Below the pieces are notes generated by a model. The model saw nothing but the letters and a program-made list of their open reading frames with translations, searched no databases and was not told the DNA's origin. From Allobosea sp. (GTDB taxonomy: Bacteria > Pseudomonadota > Alphaproteobacteria > Rhizobiales > Beijerinckiaceae), in the NCBI RefSeq assembly GCF_017308015.1, contig NZ_JAFKFW010000025.1:1-64000 (forward strand): a stretch of DNA of 64,000 nt. The letters run 5' to 3'. The position numbers were made by a program, and so were the translations under genes. Shown piece by piece: positions 1 to 8,587 of the stretch. The stretch's first letter is position 1. Each line of letters starts with the position of its first letter.

Positions 1-501
1 GAGCGTCTCCCAGCTCAGGTTGAGCCCGTCGAAATCGGCATAGCGCCGCTCCAGCCGCGTCACGATCCGGAGCGTCTGGGCATTGTGGTCGAAGCCGCCG
101 AAACCGGCCATGCACTCTTCCAGCGCGTCCTCGCCGGTATGACCGAACGGCGTGTGGCCGAGGTCATGGGCCAGCGCCAAGGCCTCGGCCAGATCCTCGT
201 CGAGGCCGAGCGCGCGCGCCAAAGCACGAGCGATCTGCGCCACCTCGATCGTATGGGTCAGGCGCGTCCGGTAATGGTCGCCCTCATGAGAGACGAAGAC
301 CTGCGTCTTGTGCTTCAGCCGACGGAAGGCGGTCGAATGGATGATGCGGTCCCGGTCGCGCTGGAATTCGCCGCGCGTCGCCGAGGCCGGCTCCGCCACC
401 AGTCGGCCGCGGCTCGTCGTCGAGCGGCAGGCATAGGGCGCGCGCCAGCGCTCTCCGGGCTCATGGCCGGCCGGCGGGATCGGGCTCTGTGGATAGGGCA
501 T
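1..501 (-). CDS. dGTPase-like HD phosphohydrolase (partial, C-terminus outside window)
   Basis: N-terminal 167 codons of a deoxyguanosinetriphosphate triphosphohydrolase-like protein, which hydrolyses dNTPs to deoxynucleoside plus tripolyphosphate. The start ATG (499-501, read on minus) gives [12 protein letters not shown]. The conserved entry region [14 protein letters not shown] and the HD metal site in [17 protein letters not shown] are visible. The frame runs open to base 1, so the rest of the gene lies to the left. It is divergent from the iron-sulfur protein gene at 588, with 86 bp between the starts. Family assignment is firm; whether it is a true dGTPase or a homologue with another dNTP preference cannot be told. 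Confidence 0.88.
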   Translation of the reverse strand, partial: MPYPQSPIPPAGHEPGERWRAPYACRSTTSRGRLVAEPASATRGEFQRDRDRIIHSTAFRRLKHKTQVFVSHEGDHYRTRLTHTIEVAQIARALARALGLDEDLAEALALAHDLGHTPFGHTGEDALEECMAGFGGFDHNAQTLRIVTRLERRYADFDGLNLSWETL

Positions 502-587
502 GGCAGCCTCGTCGCGGACCCATGCTTGTAGAGCCGCTGCCGGGCCATTACCTTTCCGGGCAACCAGGGTGCAAGGAGCATCTGATC

Positions 588-938
588 ATGTCGACCGATC
601 TTGCGGTCAATCCGCGGGGCATCGCGGTGACCGCAAACGCCGCGAAACGTATTCTTTCGGTAATGGCGAGCGAAGCGCCGGGTGCGATGCTGCGCGTCAG
701 CGTCGCCGGTGGCGGTTGCTCCGGTTTCCAGTACATCTTCGACATCGACCGGGAAAAAGCGCCCGACGACCTCGTCATCGAACGCGACGGCGCCAGGGTG
801 CTGATCGACGAAACCTCGCTCGACCTGCTCGAAGGCTGCACAATCGATTTCGTCGACGACCTGATCGGCCAGTCCTTCCGCATCACCAACCCGAACGCAA
901 CGAGTTCCTGCGGCTGCGGAACGTCCTTCGCGGTGTAA
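588..938 (+). CDS. erpA: Iron-sulfur cluster assembly A-type carrier (ErpA/IscA family)
   Basis: A-type Fe-S carrier of 116 residues that passes clusters from the SUF/ISC machinery to apo-enzymes. The three family cysteines are present: one in GGGCSGFQY (about residue 45) and two in SSCGCGTSF near the C-terminus. The start ATG at 588 follows a good AAGGAG at 573-578; an in-frame upstream start at 489 would add residues with no family resemblance and overlap the divergent dGTPase gene. ErpA and IscA cannot be separated reliably from sequence alone, so the symbol is the best guess. Confidence 0.9.
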   Translation: MSTDLAVNPRGIAVTANAAKRILSVMASEAPGAMLRVSVAGGGCSGFQYIFDIDREKAPDDLVIERDGARVLIDETSLDLLEGCTIDFVDDLIGQSFRITNPNATSSCGCGTSFAV

Positions 939-985
939 GGCGAAAGCGGACGAGCAAGCGTCCGGCCCCAGCCACCCGTTCTGGC

Positions 986-2092
986 TCAGGCTGCGTGCCC
1001 CGCCGAGCGCTCCAGGACGGGCCTGCCATACTGCCCGAGCTGCATGATCGCGGCATCGAGAACGACCTCGCCGAAAACCCTAACGAGATCGCGGTCGAGC
1101 TTCCCGCCCATCGCGACGAGTGCCGCATAGGCCTCGCCCGGCGGTATCGGTGGCTTGTAGCTGCGTCGCTCGATCAGGGCGGCATAGACGTCGCAGATGG
1201 TGATGATCCTGACAGCATCGGGGATGCCGCTGCCGCTGAGCCTGTGCGGATAGCCGGAGCCGTCGAGGTACTCGTGATGCGAGAGCACCGCGGCCAGAAC
1301 GACCGGTGCGAAGCCGCCTTGCGTGACCAGCATGTCATGGCCGATGCCGGGATGCTCGCGCATGACCTCGCGCTCGGCCGGCGACAGGCTCGCGGGTTTG
1401 CGCAGGATATCAAGTGGAATCCGGGCCTTGCCGATATCGTGCAGCACCGCTGCCTCGCCGATAAGTCTTCGATCGGCCTCGCGGAAGCCGAGCCGATGAG
1501 CAAAGGCCGCGGCCAGCCCAGAGACGAGCAGACAATGCTGATAGGTCGCATCGTCATGCCGCCACACCATGTCGAGCCAGGAATTGAGATCGCCACTGTC
1601 GGCGGCACGGTTGAGGGCGGTGACGCTGTCCTCGATCGCCTGCTTCGGTAGCCCCAGGCCAGCTTCCGCTGCTCCCATCAGATCGGAAAGACCGGCGGAG
1701 GCCGCCACGAAGCGACGCCCGAGCTCCTCTGCGCTGGTGGACTGGCCTGGGGGGGCCAGCAACAGCCCGACCCTGTCGAGCAGCACCACCGCCGAAACAT
1801 CGGCGGAAAGGATTTCCGTCGCGCCGAGCGCATTGGCCTGAATTTGGCAGCGCCTCGACATGTCGCGGAGGAGAAAAAGGCAATGCGGACTGGAAGGCAG
1901 GAGAGGCGCCAGCGCCGCGCGTGCCGCCTCGATGCTGGGCCGGTCGGAAAGATCGAGATCGACGACGAGAAGGCGATCGGCCGCGTGCTGCGCGTCACCG
2001 CCAGACGGCAACAGCTTGCACGGACCCCAGACCGAGAGAATCCGCCGCAGCGCCTCGCAGCGCTCTTCGCGATCACTGAGGAGAAGAACGAT
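986..2092 (-). CDS. HD-GYP-type domain protein with N-terminal receiver-like region
   Basis: C-terminal HD-GYP-like phosphodiesterase domain with HDIGKARIP and HHEYLDGSGYP, the pattern of c-di-GMP-degrading or related signalling hydrolases. The middle of the canonical GYP loop is intact. The N-terminal part looks like a receiver-like domain. The first usual start in this frame is TTG at 2011, but the upstream codons read V-L-L-L-S-D-R-E-E-R, a natural first strand and helix of a receiver fold. An SD-like GGAGG stands seven bases before an ATC codon at 2090-2092 (minus strand). I therefore extend the gene to 2092 (368 residues) and flag the start as non-standard. The TTG start would give 341 residues with a damaged N-terminal domain. 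Confidence 0.7.
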   Translation of the reverse strand: MVLLLSDREERCEALRRILSVWGPCKLLPSGGDAQHAADRLLVVDLDLSDRPSIEAARAALAPLLPSSPHCLFLLRDMSRRCQIQANALGATEILSADVSAVVLLDRVGLLLAPPGQSTSAEELGRRFVAASAGLSDLMGAAEAGLGLPKQAIEDSVTALNRAADSGDLNSWLDMVWRHDDATYQHCLLVSGLAAAFAHRLGFREADRRLIGEAAVLHDIGKARIPLDILRKPASLSPAEREVMREHPGIGHDMLVTQGGFAPVVLAAVLSHHEYLDGSGYPHRLSGSGIPDAVRIITICDVYAALIERRSYKPPIPPGEAYAALVAMGGKLDRDLVRVFGEVVLDAAIMQLGQYGRPVLERSAGHAA

Positions 2093-2237
2093 GACTCGGC
2101 CTCCGGAGAAGCCAGCATCTCAAAGCCGAGCGGATTGATGAACCGTAAAGCCGATCATCCGGACACGGACATATCGCTAACAAAAAGATAGCGAGGGAAA
2201 GGCCGCAGGCGCCATCGGCGCCACGGCTTTCAGCACT

Positions 2238-2855
2238 TCAATGCGCCACCGTAGCGGCCGCGCTCTGCTCCAGATGGATTTCCGCGGCCATCAAGCCCTT
2301 CGGCCCGGGGCCGTAGCGTACCAGCACCGTCTGCCCCGGCACGAGTTCGACGAGACCGTAGCGGCGCAGCGTCTCCATATGGACGAAGATGTCGGGCGCA
2401 CCCTCGCCCTTCGAGACGAAGCCGAAACCGCGCAGACGGTTGAACCACTTCACCACCATGCGCTCGAGCCCGCTCGTCGGCGTGATCGCGACATTGGTGC
2501 GCGCCATCGGCATCTCGGAAGGATGGCGACCGGAGGTGGTGTCGATCGAGAGCACGCGCACCGCCTGACGGCCCCGCGCCTTGTCAACGGCTTCGAGCAC
2601 GATGCGAGCACCTTCCGCTATCGCGTTGAATCCATCGCGCTTCAGGATCGTGACATGAAGCAGCACATCCGCGCCGCCCGCCTCCGGCACGACGAAGCCA
2701 TAACCCTTGGAGACATCGAACCACTTGACGTAGCCGGTGATTTCGACCGGCACCTCCGACGCGTGATCACCGGGTCCGTCGAGCCGCATGACTCGATTGA
2801 GTGACTGGATGGGACCCATCGGTGGCCGCCCGCTCTCACCGAATTCGTCGGACAT
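2238..2855 (-). CDS. Tandem cold-shock-domain nucleic-acid-binding protein
   Basis: 205 residues with two cold-shock domains in one chain. The first (about residues 38-100) has [16 protein letters not shown] and VLLHVT. The second (about 133-198) has [14 protein letters not shown] and IFVHMET. These are the RNP1 and RNP2 single-stranded nucleic-acid binding motifs. Single CspA proteins are about 70 residues; a two-domain form is characteristic of alphaproteobacteria. A linker of about 30 residues joins the domains and the N-terminal 37 residues are unstructured-looking. Likely an RNA chaperone. The start at 2855 is the first ATG; an internal ATG (MGPIQS) is possible. Confidence 0.9.
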   Translation of the reverse strand: MSDEFGESGRPPMGPIQSLNRVMRLDGPGDHASEVPVEITGYVKWFDVSKGYGFVVPEAGGADVLLHVTILKRDGFNAIAEGARIVLEAVDKARGRQAVRVLSIDTTSGRHPSEMPMARTNVAITPTSGLERMVVKWFNRLRGFGFVSKGEGAPDIFVHMETLRRYGLVELVPGQTVLVRYGPGPKGLMAAEIHLEQSAAATVAH

Positions 2856-2947
2856 GTGCCGCTCACCCCCACGCGCAACGCTTGATTCGCACTGTCACGA
2901 TACCATTGCTGCCGATTCAGGATACAGCCTCCGATGAATCGTCCACA

Positions 2948-3712
2948 TCATCTGGCTCGGGATACGAGCCCTCCAAGCACCACCCCGCTCTCGGCCCGGA
3001 TGACGAGGTCGGCAACCGCGTCGAGTTCCGTCGGCTCGCGGTTGAGGATGACGAGTTTCGCGCCCTGGCGCTTGGCGATCACCGGCAGCGTCGCCGCCGG
3101 ATACACCACCAGCGACGAACCGACGACGAGAAACAGGTCGCATTCCAGCGCCAGCATCTGCGCCCGCCTCATCGCCTCCTGCGGCATCGCCTGTCCGAAG
3201 GAGATCGTCGCCGATTTCACGGGCCCGGTGCAGATCGCGCACGCCGGCGGCTCGCCCGTCGCCTCGAAGACCGGTCGGATCGACGCCAGTTCATGCCGCC
3301 AGCCGCAGGTCAGGCAGGTCGCATAGGTGCCGTTGCCATGCAGTTCGATCACCTTGTCCTCGGGCACGCCGGCGGCCTGGTGCAGGCCGTCGATGTTCTG
3401 CGTGACGATGGCAGGCGAGCGCCCCTCAGCCACCAGCCGGGCCAGCGCCCGGTGGCCGCTGTTCGGCACCGCCCCGCGATAATGGTCGTCCATCGCGAAT
3501 TTGCGGCGCCAGGCCTCGATGCGGACCTCGCGGCTCTCGACGAAGGCATCGTAGGGGATCGGCTTGTTGATCATCCAGGGCGAGCCGGGCGTGCGGAAAT
3601 CCGGCACGCCCGATTCGGTCGAGACGCCGGCGCCGGTGAAGCTGACGATGCTGTCCGCCTCGTCGAGCAGCGCATGCAGCGCGGCGATGGCATCCCCGGT
3701 CTCGTCCCGCAT
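2948..3712 (-). CDS. Sirtuin NAD-dependent protein deacylase
   Basis: SIR2 family protein of 254 residues that removes acyl groups from lysines using NAD. The NAD-binding GAGVSTESGVPDFRT and catalytic TQNIDGLH motifs are present, and the active-site His is in IELHGN. A zinc site is made by CLTC and CAIC. The longer in-frame extension to 3871 has no family resemblance, so the ATG at 3710-3712 (MRDETGDAI) was chosen. It is divergent from the aminotransferase gene at 3819, and about 105 bp between the starts should hold both promoters. Confidence 0.92.
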   Translation of the reverse strand: MRDETGDAIAALHALLDEADSIVSFTGAGVSTESGVPDFRTPGSPWMINKPIPYDAFVESREVRIEAWRRKFAMDDHYRGAVPNSGHRALARLVAEGRSPAIVTQNIDGLHQAAGVPEDKVIELHGNGTYATCLTCGWRHELASIRPVFEATGEPPACAICTGPVKSATISFGQAMPQEAMRRAQMLALECDLFLVVGSSLVVYPAATLPVIAKRQGAKLVILNREPTELDAVADLVIRAESGVVLGGLVSRAR

Positions 3713-3818
3713 GAACCCGCCCGATCGCTGGATTGGAAGTGCTCCAGATATGGCGCGGGTTTGCCACGCTTCCAAGACGATTGACGCAAACGCGCGCACG
3801 CCGCACATCAGGCAGATC

Positions 3819-5003
3819 ATGCCGACGACCGCCACCGCCAAGCTCAATCCCGATCTCATCGATACCGGCACGCCGCCGATCCCGGAGGCGCAGGGCTGGG
3901 CCCGCGCCTATGGTGGCACCCGTGGCCCGCTGATCGACCTCTCGCAGGCAGTGCCCGGCGCACCGCCGCCGGTGGTCTTGCTCGAAAGGCTCGCTACCGC
4001 CGCGGCCGAGCCAGGCAGCACGCGCTATGGCGGCATCACCGGTGACGCGACCTTGCGCGAGGCTTATGCCGCCGAGATCTCCCGCATCTACGGCACGGCC
4101 TTCAAACCGGCCGAGGTCGCGATCACCTCCGGCTGCAACCAGGCCTACGTCGTGACGATGATGTCGCTGGCGCAGGCCGGCGACAACGTGCTGTTGCCAA
4201 CGCCCTGGTATTTCAACCACGAGATGACGCTGACCATGCTCGGCGTGGAGGCCCGCCCGCTGCCCTGCGCGCCGGAAGCCGGCTTCGTACCGGATGCCGC
4301 GACGGCCGAGGCGCTGATCGACGAGCGTACCCGCGCCATCGTTCTCGTCACCCCCAACAACCCGACCGGCGCGGTCTATCCGCCTGAGACCATCGCCGCC
4401 TTCGCCGCGCTCTGCGCGAAGCGCGGCATCTGGCTGGTGCTGGACGAGACCTATCGCGATTTCCTGCCCGCGGACGTTGCCAGGCCGCATGAAATCTTCG
4501 CCACAACGCGCTGGCAGGATTCGGTGATCGGCCTCTACAGCTTCTCGAAGGCCTATGCGATTCCGGGCTGGCGCCTCGGTGCGATCACGGCCGGCGAGGC
4601 GGCGCTCTCCCAGATCGGCAAGGTGCTCGACTGCGTCCAGATCAGCCCCGTCCGCGCCGGGCAGGCGGCGGTAACCTGGGGCATCGACGGCATCCGCGAC
4701 TGGCGCGAGCGCAACCGCACCGAGATCAATGCGCGCGCCGACCTGTTTCGAAAGGCGATGGCGCCGCTGAACGGCTGGCGCGTGCTCTCGGCCGGCGCCT
4801 ATTTCGCCTATGTCGCCCACCCGTTCGCAGGCGTGAAGGCGGCCGAGGTGGCGCGCCGTCTCGTCGAGGATTGCGGCGTCCTCGCCCTGCCGGGCCCCTA
4901 TTTCGGCCCCGGCCAGGAGAACCACCTGCGCATCGCGATCGCCAATGTGGCGGCCGACAGGATCGAAGAACTGCGCGAGCGGCTGACGGGATTTTCGCTC
5001 TGA
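3819..5003 (+). CDS. PLP-dependent aminotransferase, class I/II
   Basis: Fold-type I aminotransferase of 394 residues. Visible landmarks are the NNPTGAVYPPE loop, the DETYRDF motif that positions the pyridoxal ring, and SFSKAY with the Schiff-base lysine, followed by GWRLG. Transfers an amino group between an amino acid and a 2-oxo acid. The natural substrate cannot be read from sequence; homologues are annotated as aspartate/tyrosine/aromatic or simply class I. The start ATG at 3819 (MPTTATAKL) was preferred over upstream in-frame codons, which read antisense to the sirtuin gene. Confidence 0.88.
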   Translation: MPTTATAKLNPDLIDTGTPPIPEAQGWARAYGGTRGPLIDLSQAVPGAPPPVVLLERLATAAAEPGSTRYGGITGDATLREAYAAEISRIYGTAFKPAEVAITSGCNQAYVVTMMSLAQAGDNVLLPTPWYFNHEMTLTMLGVEARPLPCAPEAGFVPDAATAEALIDERTRAIVLVTPNNPTGAVYPPETIAAFAALCAKRGIWLVLDETYRDFLPADVARPHEIFATTRWQDSVIGLYSFSKAYAIPGWRLGAITAGEAALSQIGKVLDCVQISPVRAGQAAVTWGIDGIRDWRERNRTEINARADLFRKAMAPLNGWRVLSAGAYFAYVAHPFAGVKAAEVARRLVEDCGVLALPGPYFGPGQENHLRIAIANVAADRIEELRERLTGFSL

Positions 5004-5011
5004 TCCCGCGG

Positions 5012-5126
5012 CGCGTCATGCCGGGGCCTGCCGCGGGCATGACGCAGAGGAAACGGCTCCTGAGCCTCGTCGGGCCCGAGCTTCTCGGGGTGACAACGCT
5101 TCGCCCCGAGAATGACGCGCAATCCT
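5012..5126. repeat. Dispersed GTCAT/ATGAC palindromic element (copy 1)
   Basis: Intergenic element built from nested inverted repeats. GCGTCATGCC at 5013-5022 is perfectly complementary to GGCATGACGC at 5036-5045. It is followed by a second pair ending in GAGAATGACGC. The same GTCAT...ATGAC layout recurs near 18.5, 21.8, 53.3, 56.9 and 57.7 kb. It sits between convergent genes. Confidence 0.7.
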
Positions 5127-5517
5127 ACCGGAACAGCGCCGCGTAGCGATCGCGATAGGCCCAGACCAGCATCGAGCCCAACACCACGAGGACGGCCGCG
5201 ACCGGCAGGCCCTGCGGATTGATCGTCGCATGAAACAGCACGATCACCGCCATGACCGGAGCGATCAGGGCGAGCCCGAAAGCCGGCACAACGTTCGCGA
5301 TCAGGCTCAACGCCCCTGTCAGGTTGATCGCCTTGATAAAGGGCCAGATGAAGCCTGAATCCTGCAGAGCTGTCTCGAAGACGACGCCGCGCGGGCTGGT
5401 CGGCGGATGGATCAGGTTCATGCCGGTGGCGAGCCACCAGAAGCCGTCAACGGCGCTGATCAGAAAAATCACCCCGAGCAGGACGCGCGGGACGGTGACG
5501 AGGAAGAGTGTCTTCAT
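5125..5517 (-). CDS. DoxX-like small integral membrane protein
   Basis: 130 residues with about four predicted membrane segments: residues 5-25, 62-80, 83-100 and 105-123. It opens with LLGVIFLISAVDGFWWL, which resembles the DoxX-like family of small four-helix membrane proteins. The stop overlaps the end of the dispersed repeat. No catalytic residues are visible and the function is unknown. It is convergent with the aminotransferase gene and stands alone. Confidence 0.75.
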   Translation of the reverse strand: MKTLFLVTVPRVLLGVIFLISAVDGFWWLATGMNLIHPPTSPRGVVFETALQDSGFIWPFIKAINLTGALSLIANVVPAFGLALIAPVMAVIVLFHATINPQGLPVAAVLVVLGSMLVWAYRDRYAALFR

Positions 5518-5612
5518 GGAGATCCAGGCCGAAAAAGAAATGGCCCCGGCAGCGCCGAAGCCATCCTTGGTCGCCTGAATCGTGCACCGGGTTCACCCGG
5601 CGCCGCAGAAAA

Positions 5613-7142
5613 TCACATCGTCGCGCCGATCTGCCAGGGCACGTATTCGGCATCACCATAGCCGAGTTCTTCGGACTTGGTCCGTTCGCCGGAAGCCACC
5701 TTGAGCAGCTTATCGAAGATCTCGCGGCCCTTCTGCTCCAGCGAGACGCCGTCGAGCACGTCGCCGCAATTGATGTCCATGTCGTCGATCATCCGCTCGT
5801 AGATCGGCGTATTGGTCGCGAGCTTCACCGAAGGCGTCGGCTTGCAGCCATAGGCCGAGCCGCGCCCGGTGGTGAATGCGAGGATGTTCGCGCCGCCGGC
5901 CACCTGCCCCGTCGCCGCGACGGGGTCGTAACCGGGCGTGTCCATGTAGACGAAGCCCTTCTCCTTGACCGGCTCGGCATAGTGATAGACCGCCGAGAGC
6001 GTCTTGGTGCCGCCCTTGGCCGCCGCGCCCAGCGACTTCTCCAGGATGGTGGTGAGCCCGCCCGCCTTGTTCCCCGGCGAGGGATTGTTGTTCATGCTCA
6101 TCCGGGCGCGCTCGGTATAATCCTCCCACCACTTGATGATGCCGACGAGCTTCTCGCCGACCTCGCGGGTGGCGGCGCGGCGCGTCAGCAGATGCTCGGC
6201 GCCGTATATCTCCGGCGTCTCGGAGAGGATCGCCGTGCCGCCATGCTCGACGAGGATGTCGACGGCGGCGCCCAGCGCCGGATTGGCGGTGATGCCGGAA
6301 TAGCCGTCCGAGCCGCCGCATTGCAGCGCCAGCATCAATTCGGAAGCCGGCACGGTCTCGCGTACCGCCTTGTTGGCGATCGGCAGCATCACCTTCAGCG
6401 CCTCGATCCCGGCGGCGACGGCCTTCTTGGTGCCGCCCGTCTCCTGGATCGTCAGCGTCCGGAAGACATCGCTTTCGGTGACGCCATAAGCCTCCTTCAT
6501 GCGGCTGATCTGGAAGCCCTCGCAACCCAGCCCGACGACGAGCACCGCCGCCATATTGGGGTTGCAGGCATAGCCCCAGGTCGTGCGCTTCAACACCTCG
6601 AAGCTCTCGCCGTTGTAATCAATGCCGCAGCCGGTGCCGTGGGTCAGCGCGATCACGCCGTCGACGTTCGGATAATCGGCGAGCAGTCCGGAGCGCTTGA
6701 CCTCCTCCGCCATGAAGCGCGCAGCCGAGGCCGAGCAGTTCACCGAGGTCAGGATGCCCACGTAGTTGCGCGTGCCGGCCTTGCCATTGGCCCGGCGGAA
6801 GCCCTCGAAGGTCGCCTGTTGCTCGACCGGCAGCACGAATTCCGGTTTGGCCTCCGCGGCGAAGGCGTAGTCGCGGTCGAAGGCATGGAAGCCGGTGTTG
6901 TGCTCGTGCACCCAGTCGCCGGGCACGATATCGGCCGTCGCGAAGCCGATGATCTGGCCGAATTTTCGGATCGGCTGATCCCTCGCGATCGGAGCGATCG
7001 CCATCTTGTGTCCGCGCGGGATACGCTTGAGCGCCTCGACCCCGGCCGCAGTCACGCCGGGATCGACGGGATCGACGGCGACAATGACATTGTCGGCGGC
7101 ATTGAGCTTGAGCGTGCGGGGCGGCACGGATTTGTCGAGCAT
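5613..7142 (-). CDS. UxaA-family sugar-acid dehydratase (altronate/galactarate dehydratase-like)
   Basis: 509 residues, the usual length of the UxaA/GarD family, Fe-dependent dehydratases of hexuronates and aldarates. An N-terminal SAF-like domain (residues 1-100) has DWVHEHNT. The catalytic domain has GTRNYVGILTSVNCSA, THGTGCG, GLGCEG and QCGGSDGYSG, with the cysteines and glycine turns typical of the family. Start ATG at 7140-7142 (MLDKSVPPR); the 72 codons upstream have no family similarity. Altronate is the default substrate guess, but no uronate pathway partner is next to it, so specificity is open. Confidence 0.85.
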   Translation of the reverse strand: MLDKSVPPRTLKLNAADNVIVAVDPVDPGVTAAGVEALKRIPRGHKMAIAPIARDQPIRKFGQIIGFATADIVPGDWVHEHNTGFHAFDRDYAFAAEAKPEFVLPVEQQATFEGFRRANGKAGTRNYVGILTSVNCSASAARFMAEEVKRSGLLADYPNVDGVIALTHGTGCGIDYNGESFEVLKRTTWGYACNPNMAAVLVVGLGCEGFQISRMKEAYGVTESDVFRTLTIQETGGTKKAVAAGIEALKVMLPIANKAVRETVPASELMLALQCGGSDGYSGITANPALGAAVDILVEHGGTAILSETPEIYGAEHLLTRRAATREVGEKLVGIIKWWEDYTERARMSMNNNPSPGNKAGGLTTILEKSLGAAAKGGTKTLSAVYHYAEPVKEKGFVYMDTPGYDPVAATGQVAGGANILAFTTGRGSAYGCKPTPSVKLATNTPIYERMIDDMDINCGDVLDGVSLEQKGREIFDKLLKVASGERTKSEELGYGDAEYVPWQIGATM

Positions 7143-7390
7143 GGCGGAAACCGGAACCTCTCGGCGCCGCGACGGCGGCGCCCGCCCCCTAGAGATGCCC
7201 CCAACCGGCTGTCTTTTCAATCGGTTCAAATCAGAAGGCCGACAGCTTCGGCCTCGCACGCCCGGAGTCGTTGCGGATGACGGTGGCGGAACCGCCGCAC
7301 TGCACCTCATCCTTGTCGCTGCCACGACGCCTGAGCCCCCTGCAGACTTGTTCGGCACTTGAGGTTATCATCGGGGCTTTGATCGATGGG

Positions 7391-7621
7391 ATGGTGATCA
7401 TGCAACTTCGTTCCACGCTCACCTGCCCGCATTGCGGCCATCGGACCACCGAGACGATGCCGACGGACGCCTGCCAGTTCTTCTATGAATGTGCCGGCTG
7501 CAGCACGGTTCTCCGGCCGAAGCCGGGGGATTGCTGCGTCTATTGCTCCTATGGCGACGTCCCCTGCCCCCCGATCCAGGAATCCAGGCGGTCCGGACAA
7601 CCCTCGCATTGCTGCGGTTAG
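7391..7621 (+). CDS. GDCCVxC-motif small cysteine-rich protein
   Basis: 76 residues with a CPHCGH zinc-knuckle pair at the N-terminus, a CAGC pair, and the hallmark GDCCVYCSYGDVPCPP motif, ending in SHCCG. The motif is that of the family whose members are sometimes selenoproteins; here the positions are all cysteine codons. Function is not established, though relatives are often found near metal-resistance genes. Two in-frame ATGs (7391 and 7400) compete and neither has a clear ribosome site; 7391 is chosen. It sits alone between the dehydratase and the L,D-transpeptidases. Confidence 0.78.
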   Translation: MVIMQLRSTLTCPHCGHRTTETMPTDACQFFYECAGCSTVLRPKPGDCCVYCSYGDVPCPPIQESRRSGQPSHCCG

Positions 7622-7722
7622 GCAAATCGAGCAACCGGTATCGGGCGGCCGGAATCGCGGGTTCACGCAACAGTAACCATCCAAGCCGATGTATCTCCTC
7701 AGACCTTCCTGAGAGATGCCCG

Positions 7723-8427
7723 ATGCTGACCCGCCGCTCGTTTACCTTCCCCGCCCTCTCCGTCGCGGCGGCGGGCCTGGCCGGATGCGGCTCGCGCAGC
7801 ATCGTCGCCCTGCCCGAGTTCGGCCAGAGCCCGCGCGGCCTTTCGACGCGCACGCTTTCCCGGCCGAACTACGCCGAGATCTATACCGAATATCCCGGCG
7901 AGCGCTTTCCGATCCTGGCCATCGACTATCAGCGGATCGATGCCCGCTATCTCAGGCAGACGGTGGAGTTTCCGCGCGATGACAAGCCGGGCTCGATCGT
8001 GGTCGATCCCGCCGGCTACCACCTCTACTTCGTGGAATCCCCGCGCGTCGCGACGCGTTACGGCGTCGGCGTCGGGCGCGAGGGCTTCGGCTGGTCCGGC
8101 GCGGCACGGATCAACATGAAGCGCGATTGGGCCGACTGGGTCCCGCCCCCGGAGATGATCGCGCGCGATCCGGCGATCAGGTCCCAGCTTGAGCAGACCC
8201 CGCGCGGGCTCGGCGTGCGCGGCGGCTCGAAAAGCCCGCTGGGTGCCCGGACGCTCTACCTCTTCGGCGAGGGGCGGGATCTCGGCTATCGCATCCACGG
8301 CACGTTCGAACCCTACACGGTGGGCACGAATGTCTCCTCCGGCTGCATCCGGATGATCAACCAGGACATCGCCCATCTCTATGCGCGCGTGTCGCTCGGC
8401 ACCCCCGTAACGGTGCTGCCTGTGTGA
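7723..8427 (+). CDS. L,D-transpeptidase (YkuD domain), lipoprotein
   Basis: 234 residues. The N-terminus MLTRRSFTF plus a hydrophobic stretch and LAGC reads as a Tat-like signal with lipobox, so the protein is probably lipid-anchored in the periplasm. The YkuD catalytic block is complete: RIHGTFEP followed by SSGCIRM, giving His, Cys and Arg. Such enzymes make 3-3 peptidoglycan cross-links or attach proteins to peptidoglycan. The start ATG at 7723 gives the signal peptide; the open frame upstream shows none. A paralogue follows at 8588. Confidence 0.9.
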   Translation: MLTRRSFTFPALSVAAAGLAGCGSRSIVALPEFGQSPRGLSTRTLSRPNYAEIYTEYPGERFPILAIDYQRIDARYLRQTVEFPRDDKPGSIVVDPAGYHLYFVESPRVATRYGVGVGREGFGWSGAARINMKRDWADWVPPPEMIARDPAIRSQLEQTPRGLGVRGGSKSPLGARTLYLFGEGRDLGYRIHGTFEPYTVGTNVSSGCIRMINQDIAHLYARVSLGTPVTVLPV

Positions 8428-8587
8428 GCCGATCGTCCGGCCATGCCGCGGCTCAGCCAGTCCGCGGCAGAGACATGGCCTTGCCAGCCGGACCGAGTAA
8501 CGGCAATCTCGGACCGGCCAAGACAGTCAACGAGCCCGCGCCGGCCTCCGGCTTCGCCGGGCAGCAGGACATGGAAAGTCCGAAATC

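Noticed and set aside
3426-4925. Open frame of 499 codons on the minus strand
   Set aside because: Antisense to the aminotransferase; lacks motifs and an SD.
7391-7621. Selenoprotein
   Set aside because: All motif positions are cysteine codons; no in-frame TGA and no SECIS-like stem found.
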